Of a DNA stretch of 64,000 bases, positions 19,362-27,876 are shown piece after piece; the first letter of the stretch is position 1, and every line of letters begins with the position of its first letter. The DNA is taken from contig CALFMP010000038.1 of NCBI GenBank assembly GCA_937879965.1, positions 1 to 64,000 of the forward strand. Reading direction: 5' to 3'. Both the position numbers and the translations under genes were made by a program. Origin of the DNA: QKMZ01 sp012965515 (lineage in GTDB: Bacteria; Cyanobacteriota; Vampirovibrionia; Obscuribacterales; Obscuribacteraceae). The notes beneath the pieces were generated by a model. The model saw only the letters and a program-made list of their open reading frames with translations. It had not been told where the DNA came from and did not search any database.

Positions 19362-20399
19362 ATGAGCCTGGACGTCGATACAGCAATCGCAATTCTGGCG
19401 ATTGCACTTGCGCTCGGATTCGATTTCGTCAACGGCTTCCATGACACAGCTAATGCAGTTGCCACTGTTATATATACAAAAGCACTAAAGCCCGGCGTAG
19501 CGATTGTTATGAGCGGGATTTTGAACTTCCTGGGCGCTCTTATCGTGGGCACCGCGGTTGCGCAGGTTATCACAAAGATCATCCCGCAAGACGCCGTGAC
19601 GCTGTCAATAGTGGTGGCAGTGCTGGTAGCTGCGGTCTTGTGGAACGTCATCACCTGGTGGTTCGGCATTCCTGTAAGTTCATCCCACTGTTTGATTGGC
19701 AGCTTGTTTGGTGCCGGTGTCACCGCCGCTGGTGTGAAAGGTGTAGACACGCACGAACTCTATAAGGTTCTAATGGCACTTTTGATTTCGCCATTGACCG
19801 GGTTTGTCGCCGGCATGGTTTTGACGTGGCTCGCTTTGCAACTTTCTAAAGACAAGGAAGATCCAGGCAGCAGCGCTCAGCATCACCCGAAATTGATGCG
19901 CTGGTTGCATATACTTTCGAGCGCATCGGTAAGTTTCAGCCATGGCAGCAATGACGGGCAAAAAACAATGGGCATCATCACGCTCATTCTTGCCACTCAT
20001 TTCGCCAAGTACGGTTACACCATCGGAGACGTCCCGCTTTGGGTGAAAGCGTCTGCGGCGACCGCCATCGCGCTGGGAACGGTAATAGGCGGCTGGCGCG
20101 TAATTCGTACGGTAGGAACGAAGATCAGCCGCGAGCGCTTGAGCCACGCTCAGGGCTTCGGCGCGTCCATGAGTACCGCCATGATCATTATGATCGCATC
20201 GGCAATTGGTGCACCAATCAGTACAACTCACACCTTGAGTTCTGCCGTCGCCGGCGGTACGATCCCAATGCACGGAGCTGAAAAGCTCAACCCGAAGACC
20301 CTCAAATTGATTGTTTTAGCATGGGTTTTGACCTTGCCCGTCGCTGCCACTCTTGCAGCCGTAAGCTATCTTTTAATCAGAGCCGTATGGAAGGGGTAA
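19362..20399 (+). CDS. pit: Inorganic phosphate transporter, PiT family
   Basis: 345 residues with about ten hydrophobic segments. The N-terminal signature DFVNGFHDTANAVATVIYT and the C-terminal repeat GAPISTTHTLSSAVAGG are the two internally related PiT motifs. The family moves metal-phosphate with protons across the inner membrane. ISSSHCLIGSLFGAG-type sequence (PVSSSHCLIG) near residue 110 is also typical. It is followed after 23 bp by a universal stress protein gene, probably in one transcript. A PHO-box-like element lies about 85 bp upstream, suggesting control by phosphate starvation, although many bacterial Pit proteins are constitutive. Confidence 0.93.
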   Translation: MSLDVDTAIAILAIALALGFDFVNGFHDTANAVATVIYTKALKPGVAIVMSGILNFLGALIVGTAVAQVITKIIPQDAVTLSIVVAVLVAAVLWNVITWWFGIPVSSSHCLIGSLFGAGVTAAGVKGVDTHELYKVLMALLISPLTGFVAGMVLTWLALQLSKDKEDPGSSAQHHPKLMRWLHILSSASVSFSHGSNDGQKTMGIITLILATHFAKYGYTIGDVPLWVKASAATAIALGTVIGGWRVIRTVGTKISRERLSHAQGFGASMSTAMIIMIASAIGAPISTTHTLSSAVAGGTIPMHGAEKLNPKTLKLIVLAWVLTLPVAATLAAVSYLLIRAVWKG

Positions 20400-20422
20400 C
20401 GCGATGAGAAAGGGAGACTAAA

Positions 20423-20881
20423 ATGCGATTCGTAGTCGCTTTCAGCAGCCCGAAAAGAAGCGCCCGCACGGTAGAAGCGGCGGCTCGTCACGCCAAGGCA
20501 TTGGGAGCGGAAGTCGTTTTGGTTCGCATGGTGCCAGACCCGGAAAAGGTTGGCGTTGTGGCGCAGCTTATTTCTTCTGATCGCCCAGTCGACAAGGCAA
20601 AGTCTCAAGTCGATGGTGTGGTGGAAAAACTGAAAGAGCAAGGCATCAACGCCACTGGCGAAGTGCGCGTGGGCGAAGTAGCTATGGGTATCGTCAAAGC
20701 GGCTGTCGATCTGAAGGCAGATTTGTTGTTTGTTGGCACGACAACCATCGGCGCCCAGTCACCGACCTTTTTCTTTATGAAAAAAGATCCTATCGTCCAC
20801 TACTTGGTGGACCATTCACCAATTTCGTTGGTATTGATCCGCCACGACGTCATACCTGATTCAGAATTGGAAAACGAATAG
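20423..20881 (+). CDS. Universal stress protein (UspA) family
   Basis: 152 residues. The fold is read from RFVVAFSSPKRSARTVEAAA at the N-terminus, the central DLLFVGTTTIGAQ, and the closing DHSPISLVLIR strand typical of UspA. The usual ATP-binding G-x2-G-x9-G(S/T) pattern is not fully kept, so ATP binding is doubtful. GGGAGA sits 7-10 nt before the ATG. It is probably co-transcribed with the phosphate permease 23 bp upstream. Its last 82 bases overlap the end of the helicase gene on the other strand. Confidence 0.82.
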   Translation: MRFVVAFSSPKRSARTVEAAARHAKALGAEVVLVRMVPDPEKVGVVAQLISSDRPVDKAKSQVDGVVEKLKEQGINATGEVRVGEVAMGIVKAAVDLKADLLFVGTTTIGAQSPTFFFMKKDPIVHYLVDHSPISLVLIRHDVIPDSELENE

Positions 20882-22854
20882 TTTCCGCCTTCTTCATTTA
20901 CTCCGGGCTCTCCGTGTGGAATTCCGCCGGATTCTCTTTCTGAAAGAAGTGGTCCGAACACATCGTCGAGTGTGTTCATGCCGTTTAGACTGCGGACGAC
21001 TCTCATCCCGGGCAAGGCCTCCAAAATGCGCCTTCCATACTGCTTTCCGGTCATGCGCGTGTCAAGAATGGAAACAATGCCGACATCTTTCTTCGTGCGG
21101 ATCAGCCGTCCTACACCTTGCTTCAAGCGCATCGTGGCATGCGGAAGAGCCAGGTCGTTAAACCAACTCCACTCTCCTTCTTGTTTCATCGCTTCGCATT
21201 TTGCTTCATAGACAGGGTCGTCCGGTGACTGGAACGGGATTCTGTCGATAATGACGCAGCTTAGTTGATCGCCTTCAACCGATACGCCCTCCCAGAAGGT
21301 GGACGTTCCAAACAGCACCGCTTTTGGTGTCTCACGAAACCACTCGACGAGCTTTTTCCTGGGCATTTCGCCTTGCCGCTTTGCCGGAAATGGTAATTGC
21401 GGAGCAAGATATTCGAAACTCTGGATTAGATTAGAGCGGCTGGTGAAGAGGACAAAGGCACGCCCGTCTGAAAGTTCTAAAATCCTTTCAATCTCATCGC
21501 ATGCCTTCATCAAGAATTCTTTTGTGTTTGGCTCAGGCAAATTTCGCGGCAAATAGAGCAAAGCCTGCTTTTCAAAATCAAACGGACTGGAAATTTTCGA
21601 CTGAATCACATGCCCTTGCATGCCGCATGAGCGCTTGAAATATGCAAAAGGATCTTCACCGCCGGTCGCTAGTGTTGCGGACATCCAAACGGACGAGGAA
21701 AGACCGGTTTTGTCTAGAACATAATCATGGATATAGCCGGAGACGTCTAAGGGCGCTGCCACCACTTCCACTTTGGAAAATGAATTGTCGCCTTTTTCAA
21801 TCCACAAAACCCAGTTTGGATCAGGTTTTGCCATGAGTTCCAAACAATTGATATATCCACCGAGGGTAGAGATGATCGCTTTTGCTTTCAATCGAGCACG
21901 CTCGCGTTCTTGCCCAACATCAAGCACGCCTTCGAAAGTTTCATCTTCCAGCCATTTTTTGAGCTGTTTGAGAGTCAAGGCAAATTCGTGCGCACCGTCG
22001 ATCGGCTCACGAATGCGAGTTTTTAGTGCAGGAAACGCGTAACCCAGTCGATGGAAAAACTCTGTCGACTCGAGTTCTAAATCACGAATCAGTCCCAGAG
22101 GCGCTTGCACCTTCTTCAACGCTTTGGAAGCGGTTATGCGCACGCCGCGATTACTTATGCCATTGCTGAAAACATCGGTAGCTACATCCGGCAGATGATG
22201 CGCCTCGTCGATAATCAACATGTCATATTGCGGAAGAATGTTTCCATGAGAAGCTGCGTCTGCCAGCAGTAGAGCATGATTGACTACGAGTAGATCGGCC
22301 TTTTCAGCACGGCGCCGCGCTTCAAAGTAGAAGCATTCGCCGAATTTCGGACAGCGATTACGAAAACAATCATCAGAATCAGAATTTACTTCAGTCCAGA
22401 CATCGTATGGAGGTACAAAGTCCAATTCGGACATATCACCAGTCTCGGTATCATGAACCCAATCGACAAATTCTTCATCGATTTGCTGTTCCAAAAGATG
22501 ATCTTCGAAACGGCGCAACCCAAGGTAATTCCCGCGCCCTTTCATGAGGGCGGCATCAAAGTGAAATGGCAGGATTTCCTTAAGTGCAGGAATATCCTTG
22601 TTTATATATTGCTCTTGCAAGGCGATGGTGTTGGTCGACACCACAACTTTCTTGCCCGATAAAATCGCCGGGATGAGCGCGGCAAAACTCTTCCCAATCC
22701 CCGTGCCGGCCTCGAAAAGCCCGGTCTGCTGCGTTTTGAACGTGCGCTCAATTGCATGCGCTAGTTCAATCTGCTGAGGGCGATGCTCGTACGAAGACAA
22801 CCGCTCATTGAGAAGAGCAAGTACGTCCTCTGTCGTGAGCGTCGAGCGTGACAA
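20800..22854 (-). CDS. dinG: DinG/XPD-like superfamily 2 DNA helicase with Fe-S cluster
   Basis: 684 residues. Walker A is AGTGIGKS (49-56). Four cysteines at about 162-177 (CFRNRCPKFGEC plus flanking) sit where XPD-family helicases bind a 4Fe-4S cluster. The DEAH box is IIDEAHHLPD near 215. Motif VI is QGVGRLIRTKKDVG near the C-terminus. DinG-type enzymes unwind DNA 5' to 3' and resolve R-loops and other structures during repair. No exonuclease domain is attached. A plus-strand neighbour, the stress protein gene, overlaps its 3' end by 82 bp. Confidence 0.9.
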   Translation of the reverse strand: MSRSTLTTEDVLALLNERLSSYEHRPQQIELAHAIERTFKTQQTGLFEAGTGIGKSFAALIPAILSGKKVVVSTNTIALQEQYINKDIPALKEILPFHFDAALMKGRGNYLGLRRFEDHLLEQQIDEEFVDWVHDTETGDMSELDFVPPYDVWTEVNSDSDDCFRNRCPKFGECFYFEARRRAEKADLLVVNHALLLADAASHGNILPQYDMLIIDEAHHLPDVATDVFSNGISNRGVRITASKALKKVQAPLGLIRDLELESTEFFHRLGYAFPALKTRIREPIDGAHEFALTLKQLKKWLEDETFEGVLDVGQERERARLKAKAIISTLGGYINCLELMAKPDPNWVLWIEKGDNSFSKVEVVAAPLDVSGYIHDYVLDKTGLSSSVWMSATLATGGEDPFAYFKRSCGMQGHVIQSKISSPFDFEKQALLYLPRNLPEPNTKEFLMKACDEIERILELSDGRAFVLFTSRSNLIQSFEYLAPQLPFPAKRQGEMPRKKLVEWFRETPKAVLFGTSTFWEGVSVEGDQLSCVIIDRIPFQSPDDPVYEAKCEAMKQEGEWSWFNDLALPHATMRLKQGVGRLIRTKKDVGIVSILDTRMTGKQYGRRILEALPGMRVVRSLNGMNTLDDVFGPLLSERESGGIPHGEPGVNEEGGNYSFSNSESGMTSWRINTNEIGEWSTK

Positions 22855-22880
22855 TTCCTCTCAATCCTACGAAATGCGAA

Positions 22881-23618
22881 CTATTGAATAGGATTGCTTG
22901 TTGTCGATGCTACTTGGCTGGTGGCGCGGTGATATTCCGGAAGGGTGATTTTTTGTCCGAGACTGAGCACGTTTGCGTTACGCATGCCATTAGCGCGGCA
23001 GATTTCATCCAACAAGCGCGGGCTGGCGTGCTTGTAATTGCGCAAGGCAATCACAGCAAGGGTGTCGCCGTTTTGAACTTCATATGTTGATGTCAAAGGA
23101 ACGATTACATCGGTTCCGGCTGCTGCAGGTGCTGCAGCTTGATTTGAGCCAGCTTGCTTGTTAGCTTGCTGCCCTTGGGCGACGACGATCTTGCTGGGCG
23201 AGCCGCTGCCGGCGTTTGCCACTACGGACGATACTGTGGAGAATCCCCACACACCCAACATGGAGACGATTGCGCCACCCATGAATCCGATCGTCAAATA
23301 AAAGCTAGGTCCTCTCTTCGGCGTATTGGCTGTGCGCTCAAAGTCATGATGCACACCGGGCCAAAGAGCTTCTAAAACATCTGAGTGTTGTTCTTCGGTT
23401 TCCACAATTGGTGAACGCTCCCATCGTTCAAAGCTTCCTGAGGAAGTAACGTTTGCCGAAGGATTAAGTGACGGCATGGCGTTGGAGACGTCCTTCCTAA
23501 AACCAGGTTCCTCGCGTGTGTACTCTTGGAGTGGCTCGATTTCAATTGTGTCTCTGTCGCGACTGGCTACTGTAGTCATCACATTTGCACCGGGGTTTTG
23601 CCTAAAAATGTCTGGCAC
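22881..23618 (-). CDS. Single-pass membrane protein with C-terminal LysM domain
   Basis: 245 residues. A polar N-terminal region of about 105 residues is followed by one membrane segment (YLTIGFMGGAIVSMLGVWGF). A Gln/Ala-rich linker leads to one LysM domain (YEVQNGDTLAVIALRNYK...ITLPEY) at about 185-230. The orientation is probably N-terminus inside and LysM outside, binding peptidoglycan. It lies 26 bp downstream of the helicase start on the same strand side, upstream of that gene, so the two could share a transcript. The pattern resembles a peptidoglycan anchor but the partner is unknown. Confidence 0.85.
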   Translation of the reverse strand: MPDIFRQNPGANVMTTVASRDRDTIEIEPLQEYTREEPGFRKDVSNAMPSLNPSANVTSSGSFERWERSPIVETEEQHSDVLEALWPGVHHDFERTANTPKRGPSFYLTIGFMGGAIVSMLGVWGFSTVSSVVANAGSGSPSKIVVAQGQQANKQAGSNQAAAPAAAGTDVIVPLTSTYEVQNGDTLAVIALRNYKHASPRLLDEICRANGMRNANVLSLGQKITLPEYHRATSQVASTTSNPIQ

Positions 23619-24059
23619 TGGGAATTCCTAAATGACCGACACTGCATCTTACCGGGATTTGACACAAGAAGTCAAACATCTTCACTATGTCTCAAGATTC
23701 CCGCCAGGATTGATGTTGCGGAATTTTACAACCTCCCAAATTGCGTGCACAGACAGGGAAAAGCGCCTTGGTGGGCTAGTCACATTAAATAAATGACAAC
23801 CTTCGGAAAAACAAGATTAAACGGAGGTGGTGCAGCAGTCTAGGATTTCACAATTGCGTAACCGCGGATGGTGGCAGCTTAATAGCTCAACAGGCCAGCC
23901 GATAGGCGCTCTTGAAAACCAGATCGAGACATATTTGAGATCGAATCGGAGCATATCGCCTACACATTAACGAGCACTTAGGTTTCTCGCAACGATTCCT
24001 TGACTTCGCAAAAATTTTCATACTTCTGCCAAAAACACTTGGCAATCACTCTTGAATTT
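23619..24059. other. Intergenic region without a recognisable gene
   Basis: 441 bases between two minus-strand genes. Frames here are short and lack ribosome sites. TGCCAA/TTGGCA (24029-24045) could form a hairpin after the protease gene, but it has no T-run. I see nothing else of note. Confidence 0.5.
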
Positions 24060-27000
24060 TTACTGTGGCGAGACCGTCTCCGGCTGATCGTTTGCTCGCG
24101 CTTCAGCTGCACCGGCGCGTACTTTCGAATCGCTGTCCACTCTGGGCTGCACCTGCTTGATAGCCTGTTTGTCACCAGCTATTACCAGAGTCGACTGATC
24201 CGGACGGAAGACATTCCTTATAAACCGGTTAATAGATTCGGCGTCAGCATTGGCAATCTTCAAAAGCAGCTCACCCACGAAGTCGCCTTCTGCACGTTCC
24301 AAAGCGGCGTCCAGCACGCTCTTTGCGGCTGCCGATAAATTTGGCATATAGCGAACACAAATGACCCCGGAAAGATATCTTTTCACTTCCTGAATCTCGT
24401 TCGGCGTCATTCCTTTTTGTACGAACGCTTTCAACTCAGTATTAATTGAATTCACTTCGTTGGCGACGGCTTTGGGCTCGGTCGGCACGATCAAGGACCA
24501 TGACGTCAAACCGCCTATCGACTGGAATCTCGAGTTGATATCTTCTGTCGGAAGACTCGTAGCCAACACCGCTTCGTCTGTATCACGCTGAACCAATCGA
24601 GAAAAAATCGGATGGTTCGTCAGCGCACAATCCGCAATTGCCAGATTGCAAAAATCTCTGTCGCTCGGTGATGTTTTTACCAGTTTGCCAATGCAAACCA
24701 TGGTCTGTGAGCGGTCCTTCGTAGGAACGGAAACTTTGAGTGAGCGGCGCGCCGAAGGCACCAAACTTGGTTCTGCGGCTAAGCGGGAATTTGACTGCCA
24801 ATTCTCGAAAACAGCTTCCGCGGATTTGATCGCTTGCTCTCCGTCGAAATCACCGGCAATCACAATCATTGTGCTTCCAGGACCGACAGTGCTGCTGTAA
24901 TAGTCTTTGATTTCGTTCTGCTTCAACGCTTCGATCACTTTCGCCTTTTCAGACGGATCGGACGGGAAGTGCGGAGAATTTGTCGCCAACAAACTGCGCA
25001 TCAGTGCACGATTGACGCGCGCCGCAACTGTTTCATCAGTACGTCGCAATTGTGAAATTGCATCCTGCTTCGCTTTTTCCAGCTCTGCATCAGCCAGTGC
25101 AGGAGAGGCGAGAGACTCGGCAACAATGCCGAGCTGCTGAACCATGTCTTTCGCCAGACAGCGAGTTTGGAATGTAATCTGTTCGACGCCGGGCTCAAAC
25201 TTGAGCATCGCTTGTGGTGGCAGTCCCAAGTCTTCTTGAACGGCTTGCAACTGTGCTCGGGTTGCATGTTGCGTTCCGTAATTGAGCGCGTTTGCGAGAA
25301 CCATCGCCAGCCCAGGCTTAGCTGTAGGCTCATAAGCTTCACCAGCGCGAATCGCTCCGGTAATCTGTACGATTGGGCACAAACGGCTTTCGAAGGCGAT
25401 AACGGTCAGCCCGTTTTTCAAAACTTTGCGCGTGTAATGTCCTGTATGTAAGCTGCTGCCGACAGGCGGCCGCGGAGAAGAGTTCTTCGCTACTGGTGGG
25501 CGTGCAGGGACGCCAGTGGTGGTGGTTGCAGCGGCTCCCGCTGGTTTTGTCGTGGTCGCAGCAGGTTTTGCTGCAGTCGAAGCAGAACCTGCCTTAGTCG
25601 GCTCTACTTTCTTTGGATCTGCTTTAGCGGTTTCAGCTTTCTTCGCGTCTGCGGACTTAGATGCGTCAGCCTTCTTAGCATCAGCTGGCTTAGCTGAGTC
25701 TGTTTTCTTGACCTCGGAGGCTTTTGTATCCGGCTTCTTCGAATCGGACGCTTTGTCGTTAGCTTTCGCCGTCTCCGTCTTTTTGGTGCTTGCAGAGCTA
25801 GAGGATGCCTTTTTATCCGTGCTCTTCGCTGTTTCTTTAGCAGGAGCAGGGTTTGCCGCCAGTCTCATTGCTTCCGGAGAAGTGGCGGAATCATTCTTCT
25901 TATAGCCGACAATGGTCTGTTTCGAAATTTCGAAACTAATTGGTGTGTGTCCGTGATTTTTATCAATGTGAGTATCAGCTGAAGGAGTTTTTGGTGGACT
26001 CTGCTTTGTTGGTGGGGAAGAAGGCTGTGGTGGTACGGCTTTCGGCGCGCTAGAAGATGAGAGAAAACCGACAACGCGATTTTCCGGAACCAAATAAAGT
26101 CGTGCAACTCGAAGCAAGTCCGCACTGCTGACGGTGCGCAACCTTTCCGGCCACGTGTATGCATTTTTCCAAGAACTGATACTGTCAAAATATCCAATGT
26201 AAAAACCGGTTCTGTATGGACCGTCGCGCTCTGAAAAACAGGCAAACTCAGCTTGATTTTTCGCACGACGAAGCTCGGCGTCACTGACGTTTTGACTTCG
26301 CAACTGAGCGATTAAGGCATCTATGGAATCAAGTGTCTTCTGCAATGTCTGTCCGGAGGCAGGAGTCGCGGTGAAAGTGATCAGTCCTGGATCGTGCTTT
26401 AACTCGAACTGGCAATTCGCACCTGCGCAAATCTTGGGCTCCATAAGCTTCGTTTTCAATCTGCCAGCAATGCTCGCATTCAGCAGCTTTTCCAAAACTG
26501 CCATCGGCGCACTGTCTTGTTCTGCAATCGAAGGAGCGTGATAGGAAACCTGCAGCAATTCGGTCTTGCCTGGATACTTCATCAAGACTCTGCGCTCGGC
26601 CCGCTGCTCCGGCTCTTTTGCACGAATCGTCGGAATGGGTGTGGCGGAACGTGTGAAAGCACCGAAGTACTTCTTGATCGAGGCCAACGCGTTTGCAGAG
26701 TTAAAGTCGCCAACCAAAACAAGGGTTGCGTTATTAGGTACGTAGAAACGATCGTAAAAACCTTTAGCATCTTCAGCCGTAAGGTTTTCCACATCCGACA
26801 ACCAACCGCGCGTAGGACTGCCATATGGGTGATGGAGGAATGAAACACAGCGGACTTCTGACGCCAGCATCGCTGCCGGATCGTTCTTCTCTTCTTCGAA
26901 CTCTTTTTTGAGGTTGGCAATCTCGGCTTGTACCGCAGCCTTCGTGAAGCGAACGGAGCGCATACGCATCGCTTCAATTTTTAGAGCGAGATCAAGTTTT

Positions 27001-27677
27001 GCCGGATGGAGAGTTTCAAAAAATGCTGTGAAATCGTCGCTTGTAAAACCATTGAATTGACCGCCATTGCGAACGATGGTGGCACCAAGTTCACCCTTGC
27101 GGAAAGTACCGACTTCGTCGAACGCCATGTGCTCGACCATGTGTGAAAGCCCGGTGCCTCCGGCCCTTTCGTTACGTGCGCCTACTTTGTACCAGACCAG
27201 ACATGACACAACTGGCAGCGAATGCTCCTCAACAAGGATGATGCGCAGCCCGTTGGGCAACGAATATTCCTTAGGCTGCGGCGGTCCTTTCGCTTTTACT
27301 TGAGTGAAAGCCGGTGGAATCAGGCTTGCATTCCCGCCTGTGGCAGGGCCCGTTGAAGATGTTGCTGTAGCGGAGTTTGACGGTGTCGCTGCGGACCCGG
27401 ACGTGGAAGGAGTTGCAGACGTTGAACCGGGCGAAGCCGAAGTCGGAGTCGAGGTCGCAGGCGGCTTTGCGGGCAAAGAAGTCGTAGTACTTGGGGAAGA
27501 AGTCGTCGAAGGCGACAAAGGCAGTTTGCCGTCGAGCGGCATTTGAGCCAATGCAGCGAAAGGCAAGAGAAAGCTGACGATAGCAAAAGCAGCCAACGCC
27601 GCTGGTTTCACACAGAGGACAGCATGCGAAAATTCAAGACTCGAAGGTCTGCGGTTGGGAGATGAACAAAAGATCAT
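24060..27677 (-). CDS. Exported M16 zinc protease, two tandem units joined by a Lys/Ala-rich linker
   Basis: 1205 residues. A hydrophobic export signal ends near AFAALAQ (about 45). Ser/Thr/Pro-rich sequence follows, then the first M16 unit with the inverted zinc motif HMVEH (179-183) and a Glu-rich helix about 75 residues later that supplies the third ligand. Residues about 603-733 form a low-complexity linker of KADAKK type. The second M16 unit (NGLTVIAFESRLCPIVQ) carries AMVLA where HxxEH would be, so it is probably the non-catalytic half. This arrangement is known from insulinase-family and PqqL-like periplasmic proteases. Its substrate cannot be told. Confidence 0.9.
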   Translation of the reverse strand: MIFCSSPNRRPSSLEFSHAVLCVKPAALAAFAIVSFLLPFAALAQMPLDGKLPLSPSTTSSPSTTTSLPAKPPATSTPTSASPGSTSATPSTSGSAATPSNSATATSSTGPATGGNASLIPPAFTQVKAKGPPQPKEYSLPNGLRIILVEEHSLPVVSCLVWYKVGARNERAGGTGLSHMVEHMAFDEVGTFRKGELGATIVRNGGQFNGFTSDDFTAFFETLHPAKLDLALKIEAMRMRSVRFTKAAVQAEIANLKKEFEEEKNDPAAMLASEVRCVSFLHHPYGSPTRGWLSDVENLTAEDAKGFYDRFYVPNNATLVLVGDFNSANALASIKKYFGAFTRSATPIPTIRAKEPEQRAERRVLMKYPGKTELLQVSYHAPSIAEQDSAPMAVLEKLLNASIAGRLKTKLMEPKICAGANCQFELKHDPGLITFTATPASGQTLQKTLDSIDALIAQLRSQNVSDAELRRAKNQAEFACFSERDGPYRTGFYIGYFDSISSWKNAYTWPERLRTVSSADLLRVARLYLVPENRVVGFLSSSSAPKAVPPQPSSPPTKQSPPKTPSADTHIDKNHGHTPISFEISKQTIVGYKKNDSATSPEAMRLAANPAPAKETAKSTDKKASSSSASTKKTETAKANDKASDSKKPDTKASEVKKTDSAKPADAKKADASKSADAKKAETAKADPKKVEPTKAGSASTAAKPAATTTKPAGAAATTTTGVPARPPVAKNSSPRPPVGSSLHTGHYTRKVLKNGLTVIAFESRLCPIVQITGAIRAGEAYEPTAKPGLAMVLANALNYGTQHATRAQLQAVQEDLGLPPQAMLKFEPGVEQITFQTRCLAKDMVQQLGIVAESLASPALADAELEKAKQDAISQLRRTDETVAARVNRALMRSLLATNSPHFPSDPSEKAKVIEALKQNEIKDYYSSTVGPGSTMIVIAGDFDGEQAIKSAEAVFENWQSNSRLAAEPSLVPSARRSLKVSVPTKDRSQTMVCIGKLVKTSPSDRDFCNLAIADCALTNHPIFSRLVQRDTDEAVLATSLPTEDINSRFQSIGGLTSWSLIVPTEPKAVANEVNSINTELKAFVQKGMTPNEIQEVKRYLSGVICVRYMPNLSAAAKSVLDAALERAEGDFVGELLLKIANADAESINRFIRNVFRPDQSTLVIAGDKQAIKQVQPRVDSDSKVRAGAAEARANDQPETVSPQ

Positions 27678-27822
27678 CTTGCCGGTCCAGCCTCCTGTCC
27701 TGCCGAAAACAATGGCGCTTGTGCTTATTCCGAAGCACTAAGTCGCAACGTGCTTGACTTTAGCACGACGTTCCCGCGTTACGCGCGGAACCAAATCTAT
27801 AGTTATCTTTTCTTTCAATAAG

Positions 27823-27851
27823 TTGAAGCGCCAAGAGGCAACTGATAAACT
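27823..27851 (+). promoter_or_regulatory. Possible sigma-70 promoter of feoB
   Basis: TTGAAG (27823-27828), 17-bp spacer, TAAACT (27846-27851), each matching four of six consensus bases. Transcription would begin about 19 nt before the ATG at 27877. I see no Fur box of the usual GATAATGATAAT kind. Confidence 0.35.
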
Positions 27852-27876
27852 TTGACTCATCAAAGCTGGAGAGGCA

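Noticed and set aside
23526..23792. 88-residue plus frame near the LysM membrane gene
   Set aside because: It is antisense to the LysM gene's start and lacks a ribosome site.
24029..24045. Terminator after the M16 gene
   Set aside because: A TGCCAA/TTGGCA stem exists but no T-run follows on the minus strand.
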